Shown here: in pieces, positions 44,925-56,200 of the stretch
How the letters are laid out: every line of letters starts with the position of its first letter
Position numbering within the stretch: position 1 is the stretch's first letter
NCBI GenBank assembly: GCA_943737045.1
Contig: CALSFV010000126.1
Coordinates: forward strand, 62,001 to 126,000
DNA: 64,000 nt
Direction: 5' to 3'
Source of the DNA: Parapristionchus giblindavisi
Taxonomy: Eukaryota > Nematoda > Chromadorea > Rhabditida > Diplogasteridae
The notes under the pieces: model-generated
What the model was told of the DNA's origin: nothing
Database searches by the model: none
The model's input: only the letters and a program-made list of their open reading frames with translations
Made by a program: the position numbers and the translations under genes

Positions 44925-46361
44925 CAGTATAGGTCAAAAGTAATGGGACACTTTTTCATTATTTTATAACTTTTGATCCAGGAAAGCAATCAAGCTCATC
45001 TTTTGAGACAATGTGCAGAATTTATCAAGGAATAATACCACGATGTGTTGGTGTAATTAAATTAGTTCACTGATGCGTAGTGATGACGCAACCGAAGTAC
45101 ACTTCTTTTGAAAATTCCCATTTCTTTAGTGAAAAGCCCTGTTCTTCAGGAACACTGTGAGAGTGGAGACCCCCACTAGGGCTGTACAGTCAAACAATCC
45201 GGAATGGCTCCGACTCCGATTTCAAGCTGTAGCAGGGTCGCAACTTTGACCCCCAAAATTTATAACTCTGCTTCTAGATGTGCTAACAACCCGTTCTAAG
45301 TGCTGAAATGATGCTAGTGGCGAGTAATGTTTATCCCCACATTACGGTAGTCATGGCTCGCCATTTGCCCTCAGGGCATAAAATAAATTTTTTTGGGGAG
45401 GTCCGATTTTGAGACCCTACCGTTCAGAGGGCGGGTCTTCTAAAATTATGGTTCCTGTGCAAGCAGCTTTGTAATGTATCATATATGTATTTCCCTTATT
45501 TTGGTTAAGTTCCGATTCCTTTCAGACCCGCAGCAAACGCTCTGCTGAGGTCTACTCGGTTGTAGCGAATAAAGATCAAAATACAAAGATCAAAGATCAA
45601 AGTTCAGAAATAGTGCAAAAACTTTTGTGAACATCTCTAACATGCATTGGTACTTTGAAGCTAAGAGATTTCATCAATAGAGGGCCAGGGGCGAGAGCAG
45701 TAACAGAGACAGCGCAAGAGCGCGCACCGAGTAGACCTCAGCATAAAGTTTGTTGCGGGTCTGAAAGGAATCGGAACTTAACCAAAATAAGGGAAACACA
45801 TATATGATACATCGCAAAGCTACCTGCGGAGGAACCATAATTTTAGAAGACAAGCCCTCTGAACGGTAGGGTCTCAAAATCAGTCCTTCCGAAAAAATTG
45901 ATTTTCATGCCCTGAGGGCGAACGAAGAGCTATGACTACCATAAACTGGGAATAAACATCGCTTACCATTAGCATCATTTTGGCGCTTAGAACGGGTTGT
46001 TAGCACATCTAGAAGCAGAGTTATAAATTTTGGGGGGTCAAAGTTGCGACACTTCTACAGCTTGAAATCGGAGTCGGCGCCATTCCGGATTGTTTGACTG
46101 TACAGCCCTAGTGGGGGTCTCCACTCTCACAGTGTTCCTGAAGAACAGGGCTTTTCACTAAAGAAATGGAAATTTTCAAAAAAGTGTACTTCGGTAGCGT
46201 CATCACTACGCATCAGTGAACTAATTTAATCGCACCAACACATCATGGTATTATTCCTTGATAAATTCTGTACATTGTCTCAAAAGATGAGCTTGATTGC
46301 TTTCCTGGATCAAAAGTTATAAAATAATGAAAAAGTGTCCCATGACTTTTGACCTATACTG
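44925..46361. mobile_element. 1437-bp long-inverted-repeat TA element, copy 2
   Basis: Same length and almost the same sequence as 14778-16214, with TA at 44923-44924 and 46362-46363. The right flank (CATGCTAGGTATTGAAGTAC) matches DNA at 32150-32180 in the opposite orientation, so the insertion lies at a point where two different repeats now meet. Confidence 0.93.
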
Positions 46362-46363
46362 TA

Positions 46364-47597
46364 CATGCTAGGTATTGAAGTACGATTCTAAGTTTATGCA
46401 CCGGAAGCTGGGGCCATCCTCGGGTGTTGAATATGCGGAAGGACAATGAAGCAAATGATACACTATGATCGATGATTCATCGTTCATCGACACCATCCAT
46501 CTTACAAAAAAAAGTCAGAAAAAAATCATTTAAAAAGATATAAAAAAAGCCAAAAAAAGTAGAAATGATTTTCCAAATCCACTTTCCACCAAACGCGACT
46601 GTGCATACGGCCACAGAGGCCATGAAAATGCTTCCGAACACTCTAGGCCAAATAACTCAAAACCTGTCGATTCGGCGCGGACGAGCCTGAAATATATTAT
46701 GTATCTTTTCGAGGGCTACAAAATGAGTGGTTTACGAAGAAAATACGTCCATGGAGACGTGTGGTTCATTCCCTCGGAAATTTCCTGATCATTTGAAGTC
46801 ATTTTCGCCATCCACAATCTCTCGTTTCACAGACTCTCTCTCCCATTCCTTTTCATTCCATTCTATACAAAGTCTCGAGCGCGCGGTGCGGAATGAAACA
46901 TATCGTTCTCTCCCTTTCTCTTCGCTGTATTTCTTTCACTCTCCGGCGAGAGATTGTGGTTGGGCGAAAATGACTTCAAATCGTCAAAAAATTTCCGAGG
47001 GGATGAACTACACGTCTCCATGGACGTATTTTTTCGTAAACCATTCATTTTTGCCCTCGAAAAGTGACATAACATATTTCAGGATCAGCCGCGCCGAATT
47101 GGTAGGTTTTTAGTTATTTGGCCAAGAGTGTGTAGCGCTGTTCGGAAGCATTTTCATGGCCTCTGGTTTGTTTAGATCGATGGAGGACGAAAAAATAGCG
47201 GGGGTGACCCTCGTGACAGTTTTCACAGAAATACACCTGAACCGAGATATTTGAGTTCAAAGTCGGGTTCCCGAATTACCAACCCGGTGTATGGAGCCAC
47301 AGATGGGCACAATGGGACTTTGGGGGATGGTAGGACATGCCTAAACAAGAATAAAACTGGAGAGAACTTGTTTTGTAATTTTTCTCAATTCCGACCGTTA
47401 GGTGGATTCTCTCGTGACTGGCGTGATATGATGCACACTAGTACTATAGTATCATGCCAAAACACGAGCCCGATTGCTCATCTGAGTCAAAAGTTACGTT
47501 TTAGGCGAATACTTTTGGCTGCTACTGTATCTTCCTACATTTCAATTAAATCATCTTTATAAAGTGCATTACTGTTACTGTTCCGTAAATCCCTATC
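46364..47597. repeat. Rearranged pieces shared with 28.3-30.0 kb
   Basis: Blocks matching 29310-29480, 29740-29890 and 28440-28580 are present in altered order and orientation (for example ATATCGTTCTCTCCCTTTCT at 46899). No gene is recognised. Confidence 0.6.
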
Positions 47598-47832
47598 CGT
47601 AAATGAGTGTGTACTACAAGTATGAGAATGATCGAGTTGAGTTTATCCGATATCGTCATGGAAGGAAGGACAAATCAGTAAAAAATGTGGATAGTATAGA
47701 TGAACAATGACGTCATCAGTATGGTAGATCACGAGTGTCTAGTAAATTATATAACGAGGATGTCGGCCAGGCGGTGCCTTGGGTCCTTTTACCTATAATA
47801 CACAAATCGATAAATCTCTCAATTCATTCTCA

Positions 47833-48183
47833 CTATTTTCCCATGGTGAATGTAAACTTTTTATTTGCTCAATAGCTTCTACATGGGATGTGATCGATGC
47901 AAGGTGTGCCGTGTAGATGTAACTCTTTCAGTGCAAAACAACATGATATAGTATCGATACCAGCAGGAGGTATGAGAAACAGAGCCGCGTGAGTCGAAAG
48001 CGGAGCTGCGTCGGCTGGTGCTGGAGCTGCATGAGCTGATGTTGGAGCCGGGAGAAGAACCGCAGGAGCTCCTTGGGGAGCAATAACAGGAGCTGGGGCA
48101 GGAGCAGCACGGACACTGCAAAAGATAGAATGCTACAGAAAGAAAATGAGCAGAACCAAGCAAGCAATACGAATGATTTGCAT
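47833..48183 (-). pseudogene. Pseudogene copy of the secreted Ala/Pro-rich protein
   Basis: It has the same 351-bp length and frame as 26690-27040. Codon 17, glutamine there (CAA), is TAG here (48133-48135), inside the signal peptide. The remaining frame is open with a few replacements (A/T and H/Y type). A downstream ATG would lack the signal peptide. Confidence 0.8.
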
Positions 48184-48802
48184 AGGTAGACAGCCTGGTC
48201 AATATTTCGTCAATACCAAAAAATATTTCAGTTGCTGAATTCTCGCAGATAGCGCGTTATATGATACTTACGGCGACGTGATATGTGCTGCCTCCTCAAG
48301 AAGCCTTTTTTTCTTCCATTACGCCGCTCCAGACTCTCCGCTCTGCTTAGATTAGTGGTGGAGTTCATTCAGACCGACAATAGAAGAGCGGAGTGGATGA
48401 ATTGACCTCTATTCAGACGACAGTCGATGTAGAATGAACGGAGAATGAAAACCATTCGTGGCATAGACAAAGAGTGGATGCATTATATGGAAATTTAAAA
48501 AAATAAACTTAAAAGTTTAAAAATTAAAATTTAAAATTTAATTTAAAATAAATGCAATTAAATGTTCTATATGTTCGCAGTGTCGTAAGAAGGTTGATTA
48601 TTAAAGGTTCATTAAAGGGAGGTAGACCCTTTTATTTTGATGCATACTGCAATAAGATTTATATCATGTCGTATTATTGATTACCATATTATACCATCTT
48701 ATTCAAATATTGATCCTGTTTCCAAATTAAGATAAAGATCACTTTATGGGGTGGAAATGTGTGTGAGATGTTGAAATTTGTTTCGAGATGCGAGGGGGTT
48801 GA

Positions 48803-50838
48803 AAGATGGAGACCCACGAGTTTTTTCGTAATAAGACTGTTCGGATAGTATGATAGAGATTCATCACACGAATCGAAAGACATATCTGATATTGATTCCC
48901 GATATGTTTAAAGCACACTATGCTCAAGGCATGTAGAAAGTGCCCATCCGATCTGCATCCTTGAAACTCTCATTTTCTCATTGTCCCTTACTCCAATTAC
49001 CATATAGTTTTCAACATGCTTATCGTGGAGGGAGTCAGTCATGCCAACTCATGGATCCCCTTCTTTAAATACATTTGAAAAATTTTTATTTTATGTGTGC
49101 TCGTTGAAGAGACCTATGAAGAGAAAAAACTAAATATTTCGCTGTGGACGCTTTTTTATAAAAGACATATAGTAGTATATTCCACAGTATGCAGTTTGGC
49201 AGTCTGAGTCATTCGATGATCCAAACTGCGAAAATTTTGGGGAGTCATTTGATGATTGATACATTCATGCTTTGCGAAATTTTACCTCTTTTTCGTTTTG
49301 ACTGTGTGATATCCAATTCGTATTGTGTCAAATTCATTGTGAGATTCCACTCATCCAATTTAGTCACAATAGCGAATACGTAAAACGGTAAAACCAAAAT
49401 ATCAGAGATTTTGAGAATCCCTAATTGTAAGTAGTAATGAGATTGGAGACTTTTAAAGGCTAAAATTGAAAGAAAAATGTTCCACGACTTTTCGCCGCGT
49501 AGGCGTTTCAATCGTTGTTTTTTTTACCAGGATGATCAACTAAAAGTTGATAGAATGTGAATCTTTACGATCAAACATCATTTCAGGTTGAAAAACTTGA
49601 TGAAATTAGCAGACCTAATAATCACGTTTGATCGAAAAATGTGTGTGAGATGTTGAAATTTGTTTCGAGATGCGAGGGGGTTTAATTTCACAATTTCGAA
49701 TATATCGATTTACAATTTTATTTTTGTTAGAAGATCAAAATACCGAATGGAATGTATTGGATCGCTAAAATTCTTCAGTACCTTAACACAACCGCTTTGA
49801 TTCACGTTGGATCAAAAACGAAAATGGCATTATTTCACTATTATTTTACATTCATTAAATCTTATGCCATTTGCCTATATTTCGTAATTGAAAGCACATA
49901 AACCAATTATCGATCAATTGATAAGTCGCTAACTATTCTATAACGCTAAAAATAATAATCAAAATGCTGTCATTAATCTCTAGTTTGGCTTCACAATGAT
50001 CCTGTTTACGTTTGACAAGAGAACCATGCCCTACGTAGAGAATTCGTAATATAGCACGTTTAATCTTATTTCAATTTCTTTTATAGAATGATTAGATTAT
50101 GCAGAAATGAAGGAATTATTTTGTGTGTTTGAACTTTAAAGTAGATTCAAGTTTAAGAAACCAAACAAGGATATAATACAAAAAATATATAGATTCAAAA
50201 AAATAATACATTCAGATGAATTATAAAGGAAACAGGGACACATTTTTCTCTCTAATTTTTAGCAAATATGCTTCAATGTGATCTCTTTAATGTATGATAA
50301 TTTCAGGCTAAACGAGGGAAGTTTTTCGATCAAAGATTTACGAACGCTGGAATCGGTAAATTTTAAGAAAAAAAAACACATTAAATTTTGTCTCACTATT
50401 TTCCCATATTTTATTTGCTCAATAGCTTCTCCATAGAATATTACATATTAAGTTTAAAATTCATAATTTTTTAAATATAAAATTTGTAATCGAATCGTTT
50501 TTGTAACGAGAATTGTGAATTGTGGTGTGCCTTTTAGTATGCGAAGACGTTCCCGAATCGGCTATTTTGGCTATTCTGCTAGTTTGAAACATTTTTCACC
50601 CCGTTTCTTTACCATGACTGAAGTAGTTATATTAAGTATTCTTCCTCTTCCTTTGAGTGCAGCTGCATTGGAGCCGTGATGGTGAGGCTACTCCTCGTCC
50701 TTCTTTTCCAAGTTTTATTCGATCTTGGCTCTTTAAAAAAATAGTAGATGGTATCATTGTAAAATATATCATAGTTGTTGATGATGTTATGTACCGATAA
50801 ATCTTTTCTGTTAACTTCTTTGTCTTCTTTGTCACAAA
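48803..50838. repeat. Segmental duplicate A, second copy
   Basis: Direct copy of 10777-13312 without the 489-bp insertion; it carries the empty TA at 50637-50638. A short stretch near 48760-48800 (GTGTGAGATGTTGAAATTTG) also recurs internally at 49640. Confidence 0.85.
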
Positions 50839-51121
50839 TACATAAGAATTCCAGCAAAATGGAAGAATGTGCAAAGAGACAAAGTTAATACAACACCTTT
50901 TGTAGGCACTTCTTTGTTCTATTATTTGTTCTTTTTCAGCTGGCCACCCACAGAGAACTCTGTTGAGATTGGGTACGTTTTAGTGTTTTTAATTATTTCT
51001 TAAAATGTTGATCGCTCGTTTTTTCGCCCACTGATGTACCGTTCTTCCTCATTGTTTATCTTAATTTTATGCACCCGATGATCTACCAATCAATAATCAT
51101 CGTACTCCTCTACTTGAATCA

Positions 51122-52224
51122 TGAACAATCTGTCATGATGAAGATATCAATGAACCTGTTATTTGTAAGAGTTGTAAGAATATCATTGGATGCTATCGGG
51201 GTTAGTTATTTATTCTTATTCTGTTTATCATACGTAGACGGCATTGCAGCTATTGGCAATTGCCGATTCGGTTATTCCAACCGACACACTCGATCTAGAC
51301 AAAATTCGCTCAAAAACCAAAATGATTAAACCAAAATTTACACAAAAATGAAATTTTGCGTCCCACCCTCCCGATTTTAATTTCCATCGGCAAAGATTGC
51401 CCACGAATGCTCTTCATATTATTGTGATATTACATATGTACATATTATACTGTAGTTTTATTCGAGAATTTAATAAACTATAGATTGATTCTATTATTGT
51501 ATGGGGTGCTGTAGTCTTAGAATCGAGGTCATAGCAGTCATTAAATATTACTGTAGATCTTGTCATATCATCAATATAATTAATAATCTTTATTGATTAT
51601 TTAATTTAATTTATCATACATCAATAAGATGCGACAACATTTGAGATAACAGATAAAAAGAGCTTGTGGGATAGATTGAAATAAACGGAGAGGGGGGGGG
51701 GTAAAGGGGAGGAGGGGGAAGTGCAGCTCGGAAAAGACTCTGTACCAAAGATCAAACGGCGATCAATGATAGGTTAGGTTGGCAAGGCCTAGCGGTGGAG
51801 AGGTCTATACGATATATTATCTTTATCTTTCAGTTGTGTCAAACGTTGGATGGATATGGGAACTACGTCAGGAGATGTTAATTGTCCCATATGTAGAGAG
51901 AGATGGGCTCTTACTCTAGAATGCGTTTTTTTCAAAATGTTTTCAAAATTAAACGAAAAGGGGATGAGGAGGAGAGGAGAGGAGAGGAGAGGGAGAGGAG
52001 GGGGAGAGGGAGAAGAAGGGGAGAGAGAAGATGGTCGTACGTATTCTACTCTACCTTACTGTATCTTTGTTCACTACTTAGAATACTTTAGATTATTAAT
52101 CATTTTGGTATACTGTATTGTTGTTATATCATTGATTACTGTAGACAATGGTCTCTTTCCCCCAGTATTGATCACAATTATACAGTCGTTGTACTGTATC
52201 TCGTCATTACATTGTATTGATTAG
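51122..52224 (+). pseudogene. Decayed RING-finger gene related to the SEC16-like RING gene
   Basis: Two exons are visible. The first (51122-51198) reads TICHDEDINEPVICKSCKNI then IGCYR; where the first RING cysteine is expected there is TGA (51122-51124), and the expected donor after 51198 reads GG instead of GT. The second (from 51834 after CTTTCAG) reads CVKRWMDMGTTSGDVNCPIC then RERW. Cysteine spacing and the phase-2 intron before the sixth cysteine are the same as in the 53239-58292 gene. The frame then runs through a GGAGA-rich tract into hydrophobic sequence to a stop at 52224. Its decay makes ubiquitin-ligase activity unlikely. Confidence 0.6.
51961..52035 (+). repeat. GGAGA-rich purine tract
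   Basis: GAGGAGAGG-type units lie directly after the RING remnant. A longer tract of the same kind is at 60168-60285, and both are followed by GAAGGGGAGAGAGAAGATGG. Confidence 0.85.
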
Positions 52225-52792
52225 ATTATACGTACACTCTCACATTAATCATTTCTTATCTTATTACGATTTATACCTTATTACTCGTATTACTTAATTG
52301 TGGTTCTCGATTCATCCTTTCATCTATGATATCATCACTTGTGTTTCATTCCGTTAAAGAGCTTCGATCGGTTGTTCGCAACCAAATCTACCGTACTCTT
52401 TTTAATATCTCTCCATACTATCTGCTTTTAAGTAAATATATTTTAATTGGAGAGACAGTATTTCGTTTAATATTATCTCTGCTATTATTGTACATGTCTG
52501 TTATTTCTTCCTTTGTCTCACCAGATACCTTATCCGTTCCACCAAAATCACTGTAACGTTTTGCCAACATGAATGACTGTGGCATTCCCACACAGTGACA
52601 GTTCATTCAAGTGTAATCAACCCTCCTGTCATGCATCGGACGACAATTCAAATTGAGTACACATGAGAATTGTTCGGTGATTCTTTATTATGAGCAAACG
52701 ATGTTCCAGTAAAGTTATTGTATTCTTAATGAATAAACAAAGCACATCATAATATACAGAAAGATATCAACAATGATATTGAATGAATCATA

Positions 52793-53032
52793 TTATATTA
52801 GCTTATCATTATCATTATAGATACTACAATACGGAAATTTGGGGACGGGAGAATATGCTCCAAATACTATTTTAATAACTTCTATAAGGAATACTACCAG
52901 ATATACTATGCATATGAAGATCTTAAACAATTTAACGGTTTCAAGCACATTACGGAATGTGTTTTGTGTTTGAATATTGGCAAAGCGAATAGAAACTACG
53001 TATCGGGATAAAATCATGATTACTGTTATCAA
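52793..53032 (-). CDS. Possible small membrane protein
   Basis: The minus-strand frame encodes 79 residues with a strong membrane segment (FKIFICIVYLVVFLIEVIKI) and a polar tail YCSIYNDNDKLI. It lies 207 bases beyond the stop of the SEC16-like gene in the same direction. It is not recognised, and no second copy is available to test whether it is translated. Confidence 0.3.
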   Translation of the reverse strand: MITVIMILSRYVVSIRFANIQTQNTFRNVLETVKLFKIFICIVYLVVFLIEVIKIVFGAYSPVPKFPYCSIYNDNDKLI

Positions 53033-53238
53033 TGATGAAATTAAGGCTAGAGAGTGATAAGATTGAATGAGAACAATGATTGAAAGAGCAGTGGTATGAA
53101 GTGTTCAGAAAAATGCTATTCAGAAAGGTCAGATAGAAAATGAGCATTTTCCAAGTTCTGAACTCTACATGACAAGATAAACAGAGAATGAAAAGAAACA
53201 ATTATATATAAGAATGAATGATATACACTATACAAATG

Positions 53239-56200
53239 TTACCATTTCATATCTATATTCAACTTCTTCCTCATTCTTTGTTCTGCCTTCTTCACCTTCA
53301 GAATCTCCTTCATACTATCCACTTCTACACCACCGTACCATGGTGCACGACATAGGGGACAGTTGCCACACTGACATAGATTATCGATTAATTAATTGAT
53401 AATGAAAAGTAATCAATACCGGATTCTCGAGACGCTTCGTAGAGGAACGATACCACCGGATGGCACACCTATAAAGCATATATTAACCGATAATTAACTG
53501 TCAACAGTAGCATCATATCACTATCATAGACTATACGAAATATTTTTTTATTTTTAAATTTAAATATTTTTACAAATGGAATCATACTTGGAACATCCAA
53601 CAAAGTTCTTGCAGGTCGTACATCCCACTGGTTCAATTACATTATCACGACAACACATCAAACATTGACCAAATTCCTTCGATTTCCATGCTTTACCTTC
53701 AAACGAAATCATTATTGATTTATCTTCTCATTATCGATTGATTCATTCACTTACGATTCTTTTTCTCTGCAGCATCTTCTTCAGCAATAATGCGCGCTTC
53801 CTCTCTCTATAATCAATCAATCAATCAATACCATCATAACTACAGTAACACACATCCATCTACCGTATACTTACCCTATCTTCTGAAGTCTCTGACCAAT
53901 CGTCACCGTATCCGACGCTGCAATGAAAATGTGTTAGCAATGATCTTCGACTTTAAAAATCACAATTAATATTGCTTATTACAATATTAATAATGTAGTG
54001 TTAAGTCTTGGAAAAATAGATCGAAAGTAGTGTTATTTTAGTGATTGTAAAAGAAGTTGGAAAAAAAGTAACATACATTCATTATTTTTTAAAAATCACT
54101 TACGACGAATTTGCGAAGTTATTACTTATGCAACTACTTTTACAATCACAAAATTAACACTACTTTTCACTTTTCCAAGATTTTAACACCACATGAAGGT
54201 ATGTATTATAAAAGGATGATACCTCATCTCACTATCACTATTGAAGCTTGTATCACGCATCTCTTCATCATTTGGATACACAGTTCCTTCTCGACATTGC
54301 TGAATCCATGAATCTTCTTCCAACCATATATCAACATTATGGTACTTCTTGTACATTCTAAACGCAATCATTACACTTTACCATATACTTTTTCCGGTCT
54401 AAAATACAGGAAAACCGGAAAATTTCTGTAAAACGCATTTTCTCGTGTTCTCTAAAAATTTTTTTTCGGAAACGATCAAATCGAACACAATAATAATTGA
54501 AAATCATCATCTAGACTATCCATAATTGCATCAATAATCTTCTGTTCGAAAATTGCGGGAAAAACAGTATCCACTTACTATTATTTTATGATAGTAATTA
54601 TTTTTTAAACTACTAGCCTGATTGCTAAATCCATGAGCTCATTCCTTTCTTCATCAGAGAATAGATATTCTCGTTCATTATAGTACATCATCATTGCTAT
54701 ATTATTACAGTACCTTTAATTACATTAATCACATCGCTTGTACTGTATGACATATAAAGCTCTTTTTGTAAGCAAAAATCAATTTAAATGTATATGAGGC
54801 CGTTTGCGTAAGACTCGACTAAGTGCCGGCACAGTAAAAAAATCAAAATTTGAGAATCGGGGTTCTCAAGGGTGACGGTTGTTATGTTCATTTAGCACCG
54901 AGATCCACTGTTGAAGCCAGACGACGTCGCGTTGAAATCTCGTTTTTTAGTCGTTTCTCGTCACCCGATCGTGCTAAAATTTGTGGATTATGCCCCCAAG
55001 GGCAGAATTTGATGGCGATGTCCAATTCATTTTTCATGTCCAATTCATTTTCATGAAAAAGTTTCATAAATTTTCAAAAATGGAATTTCTCTCAAAGTCA
55101 AAAGTAATTTTCGCGAGATACATAGATCGGACAGTAATCTTTTCAGGATCCCATAGAAAAAAATTCAGACAAATTTGCACTCCGTATTTTCGAGAAAATC
55201 AACTTTTAGTGTAGTCATTTTGCCGTTGAAGAGGAGGCAAGGGGTGAAAGTGTGTGGTGGGGCGAGAGAGCAGAGAAGGTAGAAGGAAAGGATATCCCGT
55301 CCACCCCTTCCTTCCCATGCCGGTCGTCTCACATGCCTCTCTGCTCTCTCGCCCCATCACACTCTCTCGCCTCTTGCCTCCTCTTCAACAGCAAAATGAC
55401 TAAACTGAAAGTTGATTTTCTCGAAAATACGGAGCGCAAATTGGCTGAAATTTTTTCTATGGGATCCTGAAAAGATTACGGTCCGATCTATGTATCTCTC
55501 GAAAATTACTTTTGACTTTGAGAGAAATTCCATTTTTGAAAATTTATGAAACTTTTTCATGAAAAATGAATTAGACAGGCGTGATCGCCATCAAATTCTG
55601 CCCTTGGGGGCATAATCCACAAATTTTAGCACGATCGGGTGACGAGAAACGACTAAAAAACGAGATTTCAACGCGACGTCGTTTGGCCTCAACGGTGGAT
55701 CTAGGTGCTAAATTAACATGACCATCGTCATCACCACCATTGAGAACCCCGATCACCCAATTTTGATTTTTTGACTGTGCCAGATTTCACATATTTTACT
55801 CGAGTCTTACGCAAACGGTCTCATATATACATAATATCACGATCAATAAAACCGATTTTTAGAGAATTCAAAATAGTAATCAGATTTTAGCTTAGCATGG
55901 TATTATTACAAAACGTACTGGTGAAGGATTGTTCATGTATATTATGAACATAGGTCGAAAATCAATTTTCAAAATACGGTCAGGTTTTTCGATTTTTGGA
56001 AAATTTTGGCTAAAAAGGCTGTCAGGCTTGGTACTTTGTAACATACTTTTCGACCTATGATTATGAATAAATGATACAAGAGATATCTTACTTGTATGAA
56101 TCCAATGGACTAATCTCATCATATTTCGACATAAACTTGACATAATCAATCTTCATTCTCGCATATGGTTCATGATACGGTAGTGCGAATGGTGAACCGA

